This document shows positions 25,810 to 38,166 of a DNA stretch of 64,000 nucleotides, piece after piece; positions within the stretch are counted from its first letter, which is position 1, and every line of letters starts with the position of its first letter. The DNA comes from Comamonas sp. (GTDB lineage Bacteria > Pseudomonadota > Gammaproteobacteria > Burkholderiales > Burkholderiaceae_C): contig JAJPEQ010000003.1 of NCBI GenBank assembly GCA_021166775.1, positions 1 to 64,000 on the forward strand, read 5' to 3'. A model generated the notes under the pieces. That model searched no databases and was not told the origin of the DNA. It was given only the letters and a program-made list of their open reading frames with translations. The position numbers and the translations under genes were made by a program.

Positions 25810-26160
25810 TCAGGCGGTGGCCCCGGCGGCCTGCATCAGGCTGCGGTGCACCTCGGCCTGGTGATCCTGCACCCGTGTCTTGTGGCGCACCACCTGGCGA
25901 TCGAGCTTGTCCACGAGCGCGTCGATCGCAGCGTACAGATCGAAGTGGCTGGCCTCGGCAAACAGATCCGAGCCCTTGACGCGCACGCTGCATTCGGCGC
26001 GCTGGCGTTTTTCCTTCTCTTTCTGCTTTTCCACCGTGAGCAGCACCTTGATGTCGACCATCTGGTCGAAATGCCGCATCAGCCGATCAAGCTTGGACGT
26101 GACGTAGCCGCGCAAGGCGGGGGTCACTTCGAGGTGATGGCCGCTGATCGTCAAATTCAT
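25810..26160 (-). CDS. hpf: Ribosome hibernation-promoting factor
   Basis: The 116-residue short-form HPF/RaiA protein binds the 30S decoding region in stationary phase and helps form inactive ribosomes. The N-terminal [20 protein letters not shown] and the basic segment [14 protein letters not shown] are typical. The ATG at 26160 is preceded by CAGGAGA. The usual upstream neighbour in proteobacteria, rpoN, is not here; purC is divergent instead. No convincing sigma-54 promoter was seen upstream. Confidence 0.94.
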   Translation of the reverse strand: MNLTISGHHLEVTPALRGYVTSKLDRLMRHFDQMVDIKVLLTVEKQKEKEKRQRAECSVRVKGSDLFAEASHFDLYAAIDALVDKLDRQVVRHKTRVQDHQAEVHRSLMQAAGATA

Positions 26161-26392
26161 GGAAATCTCCTGTGGTTGCACAGTTGAACAATGCCACCCG
26201 GACGCAAGCCCCGGTGACCGACGAAGCTCTCTGGCGAATTGGAACCACTATGCGCCGCAAAGTTGCGACGCGCAAACCCTCATCCGAGCGGCGCGCGTGG
26301 CCTTCGCCCGCAAAATGGGCAAAACGCTGCACAATGGCGGGATTGCCAGCCCAACGACCCGCGCCGCCCGACTGGGCGGCGTGCCTTTTTCC

Positions 26393-27310
26393 ATGACCGC
26401 TTCCACCCCCGACACCCTGCACACTTCCTCGCTCACCTCCCTGAAGCTGCTGGCGCGCGGCAAGGTGCGCGACAACTACGCCGTGGGCGAGGACCGCATC
26501 CTCATGGTCGCGAGCGACCGCCTCTCGGCCTTTGACGTGATCATGGGCGAGCCCATCCCCGGCAAGGGCCGGCTGCTCACGCAGATGGCGCTGTTCTGGT
26601 TCGCCCGGCTCGGCCACATCATCCCCAACCACCTCACGGGCGAGGCGCCCGAGAGCGTGGTGACGCCAGCCGAGGTGCCACAGGTGCAGGGCCGCTCCAT
26701 GCTGGTGCAGCGTCTTGAACCCATCGCCATCGAGGCCGTGGTGCGCGGCTATCTGGCGGGCAGCGGCTGGAAGGAATACCAGGCGAGCCGCACGGTCTGC
26801 GGCGTGGCGCTGCCCGCGGGGCTCACCAACGCCGCGCGCCTGCCCCACCCCATCTACACCCCCGCGGCCAAGGCGGCCTCGGGGCACGACGAGAACATCA
26901 CCTTCGAGAAGACGGTGACGATGGTGGGCGCAGATCTGGCGGGCCGCATCCGCGACACCGCCATTGCGCTGTACGAGACCGCGGCCGCCTACGCGCTCAC
27001 GCGCGGCCTGATCATCGCCGACACCAAGTTCGAGTTCGGCCTGGCCAGGGACGGCAGCCTCGTGCTCATGGACGAGGTGCTCACGCCAGACAGCTCGCGC
27101 TACTGGCCCGTGGAAGGCTACGAGGCGGCGCTGGCCGCGGGCGCCAACCCGCCGAGCTACGACAAACAGTTCGTGCGCGACTGGCTGGAGCAGGCGCAGG
27201 TGGACGGCCGGCCCTGGAACAAGACCGCGCCCGCACCGCATCTGCCGCCGGACGTGATCGAGAAAACCGCCGCCAAGTACCGCGAGGCTTTCGAGCGCCT
27301 CACTGGCTGA
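26393..27310 (+). CDS. purC: SAICAR synthase (phosphoribosylaminoimidazole-succinocarboxamide synthase)
   Basis: PurC ligates aspartate to CAIR in purine synthesis. The 305-residue protein is the longer, yeast-like type: [11 protein letters not shown] (20-30), [15 protein letters not shown] (36-50), [14 protein letters not shown] (about 118-131), DTKFEFGL and [13 protein letters not shown] (about 223-235). The frame is open further upstream, but the ATG at 26393 gives the correct N-terminus. About 230 bp separate it from divergent hpf. The stop overlaps the convergent lipoprotein gene by 11 bp. purE and purK follow 1.9 kb downstream. Confidence 0.96.
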   Translation: MTASTPDTLHTSSLTSLKLLARGKVRDNYAVGEDRILMVASDRLSAFDVIMGEPIPGKGRLLTQMALFWFARLGHIIPNHLTGEAPESVVTPAEVPQVQGRSMLVQRLEPIAIEAVVRGYLAGSGWKEYQASRTVCGVALPAGLTNAARLPHPIYTPAAKAASGHDENITFEKTVTMVGADLAGRIRDTAIALYETAAAYALTRGLIIADTKFEFGLARDGSLVLMDEVLTPDSSRYWPVEGYEAALAAGANPPSYDKQFVRDWLEQAQVDGRPWNKTAPAPHLPPDVIEKTAAKYREAFERLTG

Positions 27311-28124
27311 TCTCCGCCGCGGGCGGCAGGGGCGCCAGGCCCCGCTCCTCGGCCTGCAGGCGCAGCAGCGGCGTGCCGTCGCTCGCACGCAGCTCCAGCA
27401 TGCGGCCGCGCTGCACGTACGCCGCGACCTGGGGCAGGCGCTCGAAAAGCGCCGCCTCGGCCAAACCGCCATCCAGGCAAAGCCTGAGCGACGCACTCAA
27501 GTCGATGAACCTCAGGCGGTCGCCGTCCAACCGGTACCGCCCCGCAAGGCGATTGCACCCGCCCGAGCCGCTCAGGCGCGCCTCACCCGCGTGCAGCAGC
27601 AGGTGCGCGGGCTGGGCGTGGGCAGCCGGCGCACCCACGGCCCCGGGAGCATCCACAATGTCCACGAGCCGCCACCAGGTCTGGCGCAGCGCCACCGTGG
27701 CCCGCGCCGTGGCGGGTAGCGGCGGCACGCGCGCCAGCAGCACGTCGACGCGGCGCAGCCCGGGGTCGAGCAGCACGGGCACGTCGCGCTCGGTGGCGAG
27801 CAGCCGCCGCTCGTCGACCGACACGCTGGCGCGCACACGGTAGCGTGCGCCGGGCTCGATCTGCGCCTGCCGGTAGGCCAGACGCAGGGCATAGGGCGGT
27901 GCGCCTGCGTCATCCAGGCGCTGGCGCGCGAGCACCGTGGGCGGTGCGCCGTCGCCGTCCCAGCGCAGCAGCGCCGCCTCGAAGACGACAGGCGCAGGGA
28001 GGGCGACCGGCTGGCGCGTGACGACCGCGCCCGCGATCCACGCGTCGGGGGATGGCACGCTCGCGCAGCCAACGAGCCAGAGCGCCGCGAGCAGCGCCCC
28101 GGCGCCTGCCCGGCGCGCGCGCAT
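27300..28124 (-). CDS. Two-domain lipoprotein: YbaY-like plus META (HslJ-like) domain
   Basis: This 274-residue predicted lipoprotein has the lipobox LVGC (Cys20). A YbaY-like beta-sandwich domain (about 40-150) includes a region around [24 protein letters not shown]/HslJ-type domain (about 165-270) carries [13 protein letters not shown]. Related single-domain proteins are YbaY and HslJ of E. coli, the latter linked to stress tolerance; the role of the combined form is unknown to me. The ATG overlaps the stop of the upstream thioredoxin gene by one base (TGATG), so translation is probably coupled. Its 3' end overlaps purC tail to tail by 11 bp. Confidence 0.78.
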   Translation of the reverse strand: MRARRAGAGALLAALWLVGCASVPSPDAWIAGAVVTRQPVALPAPVVFEAALLRWDGDGAPPTVLARQRLDDAGAPPYALRLAYRQAQIEPGARYRVRASVSVDERRLLATERDVPVLLDPGLRRVDVLLARVPPLPATARATVALRQTWWRLVDIVDAPGAVGAPAAHAQPAHLLLHAGEARLSGSGGCNRLAGRYRLDGDRLRFIDLSASLRLCLDGGLAEAALFERLPQVAAYVQRGRMLELRASDGTPLLRLQAEERGLAPLPPAAEISQ

Positions 28125-29011
28125 CAGCTCAGCACGACGCTGGACAGCCGCCTGCGGTAAGTGGCCACCACAGGGTCTTGCGGCGGAATCTGGCCGTCGG
28201 CCACCTTGACCTCGGGCGGCTCGATCAGATCGAGAATGGCGACATAGGCCTTGCGCGCCGCGCCCTCGTTCCAGCCCTTGTCGCGCATGAGGATTTCCAG
28301 CAACTCATCCATCGCGTCCGTGAAGCGGTGCAGGGCCAGCAGGATGCGCGCGCGGTCCAGCCGAGCCTCGAAATCGCGCTTGTTGGCCGCGATCCGGCCA
28401 TCGAGCGCGACGATGGCGCTCTCGCCCCCGGGCTGGGCGGCGAGGAAGTCGATGGCATTGATCCACAACTGCAGCGCCGCAAGCCGCCGCGAGATCTCCA
28501 CCTTCGCGGCCACGGGCGCGAACGCCACCTTGGCGGCATCGAGTTCGCCGCGCTGCAGCAGCAGCTTGACGAGCCCGAAACGCGCATCGTCGTTGGCCGG
28601 GTCGGCCACCACCGCGTCCTGCAGCCTCTGCAGCGCATCGCCCGCATCGAGCGTGTCCGCCGCCGCATCTTCCTGCGCCTGCTCGGCCGGGGGCAGGTGC
28701 TTGTCCAGGAAGGCGCGCACCTGGCTCTCGGGCAGCGCGCCCATGAAACCGTCGACCGGCTGGCCATCCATCATCAGCACCACCGTGGGGATGCTGCGCA
28801 CGCCGAACATCGCGGCGAGCTGCTGCTCCTGGTCGGAATCGATCTTCACCAGCTTGAAGCGCCCGGCGTAGTCCGTCTCGAGCTTTTCAAGGATGGGGCC
28901 CAGCGTCTTGCACGGGCCGCACCACGGGGCCCAGAAATCCACCAGCACGGGCACCTCGCTGGATGCGGCAATCACCTCGGCTTCGAAACTCGATACGGTG
29001 ACGTCAATCAT
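28124..29011 (-). CDS. Thioredoxin-TPR co-chaperone, CnoX/YbbN-like
   Basis: The 295-residue protein has an N-terminal thioredoxin fold with an intact WCGPC active site (Cys31, Cys34) and a C-terminal helical TPR-like region (about 120-290) with RLQDAVVADPANDDARFGLVKLL. This matches CnoX (YbbN), a redox-sensitive holdase working with GroEL. E. coli CnoX has SxxC instead of CxxC; here both cysteines remain, as in Caulobacter, so it may also be an active thiol reductase. It is transcribed divergently from purE, 177 bp away, and coupled to the lipoprotein gene behind it. Confidence 0.88.
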   Translation of the reverse strand: MIDVTVSSFEAEVIAASSEVPVLVDFWAPWCGPCKTLGPILEKLETDYAGRFKLVKIDSDQEQQLAAMFGVRSIPTVVLMMDGQPVDGFMGALPESQVRAFLDKHLPPAEQAQEDAAADTLDAGDALQRLQDAVVADPANDDARFGLVKLLLQRGELDAAKVAFAPVAAKVEISRRLAALQLWINAIDFLAAQPGGESAIVALDGRIAANKRDFEARLDRARILLALHRFTDAMDELLEILMRDKGWNEGAARKAYVAILDLIEPPEVKVADGQIPPQDPVVATYRRRLSSVVLS

Positions 29012-29188
29012 GGCTATGCTCCTGAAGAACGCTCCCGGCACACGGCATGCCGGGGAGAATAAGTTGATTGTCCGGCATCCGGGGCGTTGCGGACGGGCGC
29101 ACGGGCCGCGTCGCCGACGACGCGACCGGCACGCTCGTAAAATCGGCACTCGTCGACAGCCCGGGCGCGCCACGCCGCGCCAAGCCCC

Positions 29189-29686
29189 ATGAATCCCATC
29201 CAGATCGGCGTGGTCATGGGTTCTTCCAGCGACTGGGAGACCCTGCAGCACGCCGTCGCCATCCTGCAGCACTTCGCCGTGGCGCACGAGGCCCGCGTGG
29301 TCTCCGCGCACCGCATGCCCGACGAGATGTTCGCCTACGCCGAGCAGGCGGCGGCGCGCGGCCTCAAGGCCATCATCGCGGGCGCCGGCGGTGCGGCGCA
29401 TCTGCCGGGCATGCTCGCGGCCAAGACCACGGTGCCGGTGCTGGGCGTGCCTGTCGCCAGCCGCCACCTGCAGGGCGTCGATTCGCTGTACTCCATCGTG
29501 CAGATGCCCAAGGGCGTGCCGGTGGCCACCTTCGCCATCGGACCGGCCGGGGCGGCCAATGCGGCGCTGTTCGCCGTGGCACTGCTGGCGGGCGAAGCAC
29601 CGGCGCTGCGCGAGCGGCTCCAGGCCTACCGGCGCGAGCAGACCGCGGCCGCGCAGGCCATGCGGCTGCCACCGGCCGCGCCATGA
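29189..29686 (+). CDS. purE: N5-carboxyaminoimidazole ribonucleotide mutase
   Basis: PurE moves the carboxyl group of N5-CAIR to give CAIR. The 165-residue protein has the substrate loop [14 protein letters not shown] (10-23), SAHRMPDEM (45-53) and [11 protein letters not shown] (about 70-80), all typical of class I PurE. Its stop codon overlaps the purK start (ATGA), which indicates coupled translation. Confidence 0.97.
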   Translation: MNPIQIGVVMGSSSDWETLQHAVAILQHFAVAHEARVVSAHRMPDEMFAYAEQAAARGLKAIIAGAGGAAHLPGMLAAKTTVPVLGVPVASRHLQGVDSLYSIVQMPKGVPVATFAIGPAGAANAALFAVALLAGEAPALRERLQAYRREQTAAAQAMRLPPAAP

Positions 29687-30846
29687 CGCAAGGCGTGATC
29701 CTGCCGGGCGCCACGCTCGGCGTGCTCGGTGGCGGGCAGCTCGGGCGCATGTTCGTGCACGCGGCGCAGACCCTGGGCTACTTCACCGCCGTGCTCGACC
29801 CCGATGCCGACAGTCCCGCCGGGCGCGTGAGCCACCACCACATCCGCGCCGATTACGAAGACACGCAGGGCCTGGACGAACTCGCCCGGCTGTGTGCCGC
29901 CGTCACCACCGAATTCGAGAACGTGCCCGCGAGCGCGCTGCGCACGCTCGCGCAGCGCATCGCCGTCTCGCCCGACGCCCATGCGGTGGCCGTGGCGCAG
30001 CACCGCGCACGCGAGAAGGCGCATTTCGTGCACTGTGGTGTGCCGGTGGCGCCGCATGCGGTGATCGAATCGCCCGCGCAGCTCGCGGCCGTCGATGCGG
30101 CGCTGCTGCCCGGCATCCTCAAAACCGCCACGCTGGGCTACGACGGCAAGGGCCAGGCGCGCGTGCAGACGCCCGCCGAGCTCGCCGCCGCCTGGGAACA
30201 ACTCGCACGCGTGCCCTGCGTGCTCGAAAAACGCCTGCCACTGTCGCTGGAATGCTCGGTGGTTCTGGCGCGCGGGCGTGATGGCACCGTGGTGAGCCTG
30301 CCGGTGCAGCGCAACCTGCACCGCAACGGTATTCTCGCGGTGACCGAGGTTTTTGATGGAAATCTGCCTCAAACCATTACCCAACAAGCGCTGGCAGCTG
30401 CCGAATCAGTAGCGCGAGGACTGGCTTACGTCGGTGTGCTCTGCGTTGAATTCTTCGTGCTGCAGGACGGCTCGCTCGTGGTCAACGAGATCGCGCCGCG
30501 CCCGCACAACAGCGGGCACTGGAGCATCGACGGCTGCGACGTCTCGCAGTTCGAGCTGCAGGTGCGCGCCATGACCGGCCTGCCGCTCGCGGCGCCGCGC
30601 CAGCACAGCCCGGCCGTCATGCTCAACCTGCTGGGCGACCTGTGGTTCGCGCACTCGGCCAGCGCCGCCACGCCGCCGTGGGACGCGGTGCTGCGCCTGC
30701 CTGGCGCCCACCTGCACCTGTACGGCAAGCGCGAGGCGCGGCGCGGGCGCAAGATGGGGCATCTCACCCTCACCGGCGCCACGCCCGAGGCGGCGCGCGC
30801 CACGGCGTTGCAAGCCGCACGCATCCTCGGCATCGACGCCTTCTGA
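29683..30846 (+). CDS. purK: N5-carboxyaminoimidazole ribonucleotide synthase
   Basis: This 387-residue ATP-grasp enzyme carboxylates AIR with bicarbonate. It shows [12 protein letters not shown] (12-23), TEFENVP (74-80), [13 protein letters not shown] (146-158), VEFFVL (261-266) and [13 protein letters not shown] (274-286). Around residues 222-245 ([17 protein letters not shown]) the DNA matches the dispersed repeat family. The alignment around it looks continuous, so the element either replaced native codons or resembles them by chance. The gene overlaps purE by four bases and is followed by tsaC after 3 bp. Confidence 0.96.
   Translation: MTQGVILPGATLGVLGGGQLGRMFVHAAQTLGYFTAVLDPDADSPAGRVSHHHIRADYEDTQGLDELARLCAAVTTEFENVPASALRTLAQRIAVSPDAHAVAVAQHRAREKAHFVHCGVPVAPHAVIESPAQLAAVDAALLPGILKTATLGYDGKGQARVQTPAELAAAWEQLARVPCVLEKRLPLSLECSVVLARGRDGTVVSLPVQRNLHRNGILAVTEVFDGNLPQTITQQALAAAESVARGLAYVGVLCVEFFVLQDGSLVVNEIAPRPHNSGHWSIDGCDVSQFELQVRAMTGLPLAAPRQHSPAVMLNLLGDLWFAHSASAATPPWDAVLRLPGAHLHLYGKREARRGRKMGHLTLTGATPEAARATALQAARILGIDAF
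30350..30415 (-). repeat. Dispersed short repeat, copy 5 (inside purK)
   Basis: Read on the minus strand the core is GGCAGCTGCCAGCGCTTGTT followed by a TTTGAGGCAGATT tail. The purK strand reads it as CAA GCG CTG GCA GCT GCC (Q-A-L-A-A-A), the same frame as the copies in proA. The match to the family core is good, but no length change in PurK marks an insertion. Confidence 0.45.
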
Positions 30847-30849
30847 GCC

Positions 30850-31848
30850 ATGATGCTCGACGGTACGCTTCAAAGCTCCGTGCAGGCGGCCGTCGCGGCG
30901 CTGGCGCGCGGCGAGCTGCTGGGCCTGCCGACCGAAACCGTCTACGGTCTAGCAGCCAACGCCGATGACGAGGCGGCCGTGGCGCGCATCTTCAGCACCA
31001 AGGGCCGCCCCGCCAACCACCCGCTGATCGTGCACGTGGCCAGCCCCGAGGGCGTGGCGCACTACGCGCGCGAAGTGCCCGGCTTCGCGCAGCGGCTGAT
31101 CGACGCCTTCTGGCCCGGCCCGCTCACGCTCATCCTGCCCCGGCGCGAGGGCGTGGCCCGCGCCGCCGCCGGCGGGCAGGACAGCATCGGCCTGCGCTGC
31201 CCCTCACACCCGGTGGCGCAGCGCGTGCTCGCGGCCTGCGCGGCGCACCAGCCGGCGCTCCACGGCCTGGCCGCGCCCAGCGCCAACCGCTTCGGGCGCG
31301 TGAGCCCGACGACGGCGGCGCACGTGCAGGAGGAATTCGGCGACGCGCTGCTGGTGCTCGACGGCGGCGCGTGCGCGGTCGGCATCGAATCGACCATCGT
31401 CGACTGCACGCGCGGCCAGCCCGTGCTGCTGCGCCCCGGCGTGCTAGACCCCGTGGATCTGGCCCGCGTCTGCGGCCAGCGCATCCTCTCGAAAGAGGAG
31501 CTGAGTGCGCATACCCCGCGGGCCTCGGGTACGCTTTTGGCACATTACGCGCCCAAGGCGACGCTGCGCCTGATGAGCGCTGGAGAACTGCAGGCGGGGC
31601 TGAACGTGCTCGGCGCCGACGCCGTGCACGTGGCCGTCTATGCGCGCAGCCGCCTGCGCCTGCCCACGCCGCGCATGCCCTTCGTCCGGATGCCCGAAGC
31701 CCCGACCGACGCGGCGCACGAGCTCTTTGCCCAGCTGCGCGCGTTTGACGAGCGCGGCGTGCGCCTGATCTGGGTCGAGGCACCGCCCGAAGACCCGGCC
31801 TGGGACGGCGTGCGTGACCGCCTGCAGCGGGCCGCTGCCGCCGGATGA
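30850..31848 (+). CDS. tsaC: L-threonylcarbamoyladenylate synthase (Sua5/YrdC type)
   Basis: The enzyme makes threonylcarbamoyl-AMP from threonine, bicarbonate and ATP, the first step of t6A37 tRNA modification. The 332-residue protein is the long Sua5 form: a YrdC domain (LGLPTETVYGLAANA, KGRPANHPLIVHV, STIVDCTRGQPVLLRPG) plus a C-terminal Sua5 domain beginning SGTLLAHYAPKATLRL. The start at 30850 is the first of two adjacent ATG-like codons, 3 bp after the purK stop. Confidence 0.94.
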   Translation: MMLDGTLQSSVQAAVAALARGELLGLPTETVYGLAANADDEAAVARIFSTKGRPANHPLIVHVASPEGVAHYAREVPGFAQRLIDAFWPGPLTLILPRREGVARAAAGGQDSIGLRCPSHPVAQRVLAACAAHQPALHGLAAPSANRFGRVSPTTAAHVQEEFGDALLVLDGGACAVGIESTIVDCTRGQPVLLRPGVLDPVDLARVCGQRILSKEELSAHTPRASGTLLAHYAPKATLRLMSAGELQAGLNVLGADAVHVAVYARSRLRLPTPRMPFVRMPEAPTDAAHELFAQLRAFDERGVRLIWVEAPPEDPAWDGVRDRLQRAAAAG

Positions 31849-31898
31849 GCCGCCCCGTGTCCCTTACACTCGCCCCCAATCTTTTGGAGAATCACCTC

Positions 31899-32867
31899 AT
31901 GGCAGCACTTTGGTTGCGCCGCTCCCTTCTGGCCGCGGCCTGCGTCTCGACCGCCTGGCTGGCCGCCTGCGGCTCCAGCGTCGAAAAAGCCTTCGTCCCC
32001 CAACGCATGATCGCCTTCGGCGACAGCATGGCCTACCTGGGCGACGCCACGGGCAGCGGCCGTTACACCGTCAATGACGGCAGCGTGAACAACTGGATGG
32101 TCCAAGTCGCACAGCACTACGGTCTGACGCTTGCCTCGGCCGCCGCCGGCGGCATGAGCTACGCGCAGGGCAACGCCCGCGTCATCGCCAAGCCCGACGC
32201 GGCCGGCAATGCCACCACCGCGACGGTTGCCGAGCAGGTGGACCATTTCCTCGCCACCCAGACAGTGCAGCCCAAGGACATGGTGATGATCAGCGCCGGC
32301 ACGGCCGATCTCATCGTCGGCATGCGGGCGGTGCAGGCCGGCACCCAGACCGCCGCCCAGTACCTCGCGCAGGCCACGCAGGCCGGCGCCGATCTGGCCG
32401 CGCAGGTGCGTCGCCTGTCGGAAGTGAATCTGCACGTGGTCGTCGCCGGGGTCTACCGCCTCGGGCGCACGCCCTGGGCCACGACGCTGGGGCAGCCAGA
32501 CCTGCTCACCAATGCCAGCGATGCCTTCAACAACAGTTTGCTGCTGAACATCCAGGACCTGGGCGCGAACGTGCGCTACGTGGAAATGGCGGGCTACGTG
32601 AACCCGATCAACGACACCTTCCACCGCCCCTGGAACTATGTCGGCTTCGCCAACAGCGTGAGCCCCGTCTGCACCTCGGTCGATGCGGGGCCTGGCATAG
32701 GCATCGGTGCCGGACAGGTCAATTCCTCGCTGTGCACGAGCAGCACGCTGGTCGGCGGCGCCGACCCCAACACCTACGAGTTCGCCGATCAGGTCTACGT
32801 CTCGCCGGCCTCGCAGCGCCAGCTGGGCGACCACGCCTACAACGACGTGCTGCGCGAGACCTGGTAA
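31899..32867 (+). CDS. SGNH/GDSL-type esterase-like lipoprotein
   Basis: The 322-residue secreted protein has a lipobox LAAC (Cys24) and the GDSL-type block I motif IAFGDSM (38-44) with the nucleophile Ser43. Later blocks are recognisable: GGMSYAQGNARV, ISAGTADLI in place of the usual GxND, and a C-terminal DHAYND that probably holds the catalytic Asp and His. Substrate unknown. An in-frame ATG overlapping the tsaC stop (31845, ATGA) is also open; I chose 31899 because it has GGAGA upstream and a proper signal peptide. Confidence 0.82.
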   Translation: MAALWLRRSLLAAACVSTAWLAACGSSVEKAFVPQRMIAFGDSMAYLGDATGSGRYTVNDGSVNNWMVQVAQHYGLTLASAAAGGMSYAQGNARVIAKPDAAGNATTATVAEQVDHFLATQTVQPKDMVMISAGTADLIVGMRAVQAGTQTAAQYLAQATQAGADLAAQVRRLSEVNLHVVVAGVYRLGRTPWATTLGQPDLLTNASDAFNNSLLLNIQDLGANVRYVEMAGYVNPINDTFHRPWNYVGFANSVSPVCTSVDAGPGIGIGAGQVNSSLCTSSTLVGGADPNTYEFADQVYVSPASQRQLGDHAYNDVLRETW

Positions 32868-32882
32868 GCCAAAGAGCCCGCC

Positions 32883-32920
32883 CCATGAAAAAACGCACCC
32901 TCGGGTGCGTTTTTTCATGG
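32883..32920. terminator. Bidirectional terminator between the GDSL gene and gap
   Basis: A perfect inverted repeat with 18-bp arms (CCATGAAAAAACGCACCC and its complement) and a two-base centre. The A-run on one arm becomes a T-run on the other, so the hairpin ends in six Ts on either strand. It lies between the convergent genes at 32867 and 32934. Confidence 0.95.
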
Positions 32921-32933
32921 CGGCGTGCCGTGC

Positions 32934-36002
<3,069 letters not shown>

Positions 36003-36106
36003 GCGGGAAACGCGCCACGCGGCGCGCGGGGGAAAAGGACGGCGGGTATTTTACCGGCGCGGTCGCCTCAGGCCGGGTAGGCATCCCTGGAGCCTGTCCA
36101 GCCACC

Positions 36107-37261
36107 TCACCTGGGCCACAGCGCCCACAGCCGCAACCCCTGCTTGAGCCGCCCGGCCAGCGCGCCCGCCTCGGCGCCCGAGCCGGCGAAGTAATCGGCC
36201 CGCACCGCGCCGACGATGGCGCTGCCCGTGTCCTGCGCCATCACCAGGCGTTCAAGCCGCGCCGTCGGCCCGTTGCTCACCAGCCAGACCGGCGTGCCGT
36301 AGGGGATGCTGGTGCGATCCACGGCAATCGAACGGCCCGACGTGAGGGGCACGCCCTGCGCGCCGCGCGGACCGGATTCGGCGGCGATGGCGTCCAGTGG
36401 CTCCTCGCGAAAGAACACGTAGCGCGGGTTGGCCCAGAGCATTTCCTGCACGCGGGCGGGATTGGCCTGCGCCCAGGCGCTGATGCCAGGCCAGGTAGCG
36501 TCGCGCACCAGGCCTCGCTCAAGCAGCCAGCGGCCCACGCTCTGGTAGGGCTGGTTGTTGGTGCCGGCATACGCCAGGCGCACCAGGCGGGTGCTGCCGT
36601 CCGCCTCGTGCAGGCGCAGGCGCCCCGTGCCCTGGATGTGCAGCACCATGGCCTCGATGGGGTCGCGCACCCAGGCGATCACGCGGCCCGCGAGCTGTGC
36701 CTGCGCCTCGGGCAGCGTGTCGATCTGCTGGCGCGTGTACCAGGGCTGCTTGGCGGGCAGGCCGGACGGGGGCGCGTAGATCGGCACCTCGTAGCCATTG
36801 CCGCGCACGCGCGCGCCGTCGAGCTCGGGCTCGAAATAGCTGGTGAGCAACCCGTCGGGGTTGCCGTCGGCCGCCTCGATGCGGTAGGGACGCAGACGCT
36901 CCTGCATCCAGGCGCGCTGCTCGTCGTCGCTGGCGATCGACAAGCGCCGCACCTCGGGACACAGCGGCGCGAACGCGGGTGCGGGGCGCTCGCAATTGCG
37001 CAGCCACGCGTCCCAGGCTTCGTGCAGGGCGTCGCGCGGCCAGCCGGGCAGCTCGCTCCAGTCTGCCGGCACCCAGCGGCTGCGGTAGGGCGCGAGGGTG
37101 CCGGGCACGGCGGTGGGGCCGCCCAGGGGGCCGAGCTGGGGCGGACCGACCGTACCGATGGACTCGGCCCCGCCCGCGGGCGCGGGGGGGCGCGTGCCGC
37201 ATGCGGCGAGCACTCCTACAATGAAGAATCCGATGGTGAGACGCAAGAGGCGCAACGACAT
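36107..37261 (-). CDS. mltA: Membrane-bound lytic murein transglycosylase A
   Basis: MltA cleaves peptidoglycan glycan strands from the outer membrane. The 384-residue product has a lipobox LAAC about 22 residues from the start. The MltA domain holds GLLTSYFEPELDGAR and PIYAPPSGLP, IQGTGRLRL, and the C-terminal 3D domain has AQDTGSAIVGAVRADYFAGSG, with its conserved aspartates. The start codon at 37261 overlaps in opposite direction with a start codon at 37260 (shared CATG). The frame continues upstream, but that part is the shadow of the neighbouring gene. Confidence 0.94.
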   Translation of the reverse strand: MSLRLLRLTIGFFIVGVLAACGTRPPAPAGGAESIGTVGPPQLGPLGGPTAVPGTLAPYRSRWVPADWSELPGWPRDALHEAWDAWLRNCERPAPAFAPLCPEVRRLSIASDDEQRAWMQERLRPYRIEAADGNPDGLLTSYFEPELDGARVRGNGYEVPIYAPPSGLPAKQPWYTRQQIDTLPEAQAQLAGRVIAWVRDPIEAMVLHIQGTGRLRLHEADGSTRLVRLAYAGTNNQPYQSVGRWLLERGLVRDATWPGISAWAQANPARVQEMLWANPRYVFFREEPLDAIAAESGPRGAQGVPLTSGRSIAVDRTSIPYGTPVWLVSNGPTARLERLVMAQDTGSAIVGAVRADYFAGSGAEAGALAGRLKQGLRLWALWPR

Positions 37262-37415
37262 GCTGCTGATTTTCCTTGAAGCGATGCTCGCGCTCGTGCT
37301 GTTCTTGCTGCTGATCTGGTGGACGATGTTCTCGGGCCGCAAGGGTGGCGAACTGCACCGCGATGCCGACGACACGCCAGACGCCCAACCACCGGGCAAG
37401 GATCCCAAGCCATAG
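37260..37415 (+). CDS. Small single-helix membrane protein, 51 residues
   Basis: The predicted peptide begins MLLIFLEAMLALVLFLLLIWW, one membrane helix, followed by a hydrophilic tail rich in Asp and Pro (DADDTPDAQPPGKDPKP). Function unknown. The strongly biased helix and charged tail argue that it is real, and it lies 16 bp upstream of an ompA-like gene on the same strand. In-frame ATGs at 37221 and 37233 would give longer versions overlapping mltA. With the ATG at 37260 the two divergent genes share a CATG. Confidence 0.55.
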   Translation: MLLIFLEAMLALVLFLLLIWWTMFSGRKGGELHRDADDTPDAQPPGKDPKP

Positions 37416-37431
37416 CGAAAGGAAGGACATC

Positions 37432-38079
37432 ATGCGCCACAACGCCACACTCTCGATCATCGCCGCGGCCGCCCTGCTCACGGGCTGCGCCAACATGAGC
37501 GACACCCAGCGCCACACCGCGACGGGCGCGGGCATAGGCGCGCTCGGTGGCGCGGCCATAGGCGCGCTGACCGGTGGCTCCGCCGGCACCGGTGCCGTGG
37601 TCGGCGCCGGGGTGGGTGCGCTGGGCGGCTACATCTGGTCGCAGCACATGGAGCAGCAAAAGCGCGACATGCAGGCGGCCACGCAGGGCAGCGGCGTGAC
37701 GGTGTCGCAGACGGCGGACAACCAGCTCAAGCTGGATATCCCGAGTGACATCTCGTTCGCCACCGGCCGCGCGGACATCGAACCCAATTTGCGCACCGTG
37801 CTCGACCGCTTCGCACAGAGCCTGCGCGCCAACCCCGGCACCGAGGTACGCATCATCGGCCACACCGACTCGACGGGCTCGGACGCGGTCAATGACCCGC
37901 TGTCGGTGGCGCGCGCCAGCAGCACGCGCAACTACCTGACCGATCGCGGGGTGGACCCGGCGCGCATCCAGGTGGCGGGGCGCGGCTCGCACGAGCCCAT
38001 CGCCAGCAACGCCACGGCCGAGGGCCGCGCGCGCAACCGCCGCGTCGAGATCTACGTGGGCGAGCGTCAACGCGGGTAG
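37432..38079 (+). CDS. OmpA-family lipoprotein (YiaD-like)
   Basis: The 215-residue lipoprotein has a lipobox LTGC (Cys18), then a glycine-zipper region (GAGIGALGGAAIGALTGG, about 29-60) likely to enter the membrane. The C-terminal OmpA domain has ISFATGRADIEPNLR, IIGHTDSTGS and NRRVEIYV and binds peptidoglycan non-covalently. AAAGGAAGGA precedes the ATG at 37432. It probably anchors the outer membrane to the cell wall, in keeping with the adjacent mltA. Confidence 0.9.
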   Translation: MRHNATLSIIAAAALLTGCANMSDTQRHTATGAGIGALGGAAIGALTGGSAGTGAVVGAGVGALGGYIWSQHMEQQKRDMQAATQGSGVTVSQTADNQLKLDIPSDISFATGRADIEPNLRTVLDRFAQSLRANPGTEVRIIGHTDSTGSDAVNDPLSVARASSTRNYLTDRGVDPARIQVAGRGSHEPIASNATAEGRARNRRVEIYVGERQRG

Positions 38080-38166
38080 GCGCGCCCTGCATGGGGAAGG
38101 CACGCCACGCCGCAGACCACCCCGGGCAGGAATGCGACGCCCGCGCGGGGCTTGTTCTGCGTTGCC

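Noticed and set aside
26161-26230. Sigma-54 promoter upstream of hpf
   Set aside because: TGGCATTGTTCAACTGTGCA looks similar at first sight, but the GG-to-GC spacing is wrong for a -24/-12 promoter.
29012-29188. Possible PurR-type operator in front of purE
   Set aside because: No clear palindromic operator was found, and betaproteobacterial purine genes are not generally known to use the E. coli PurR box.
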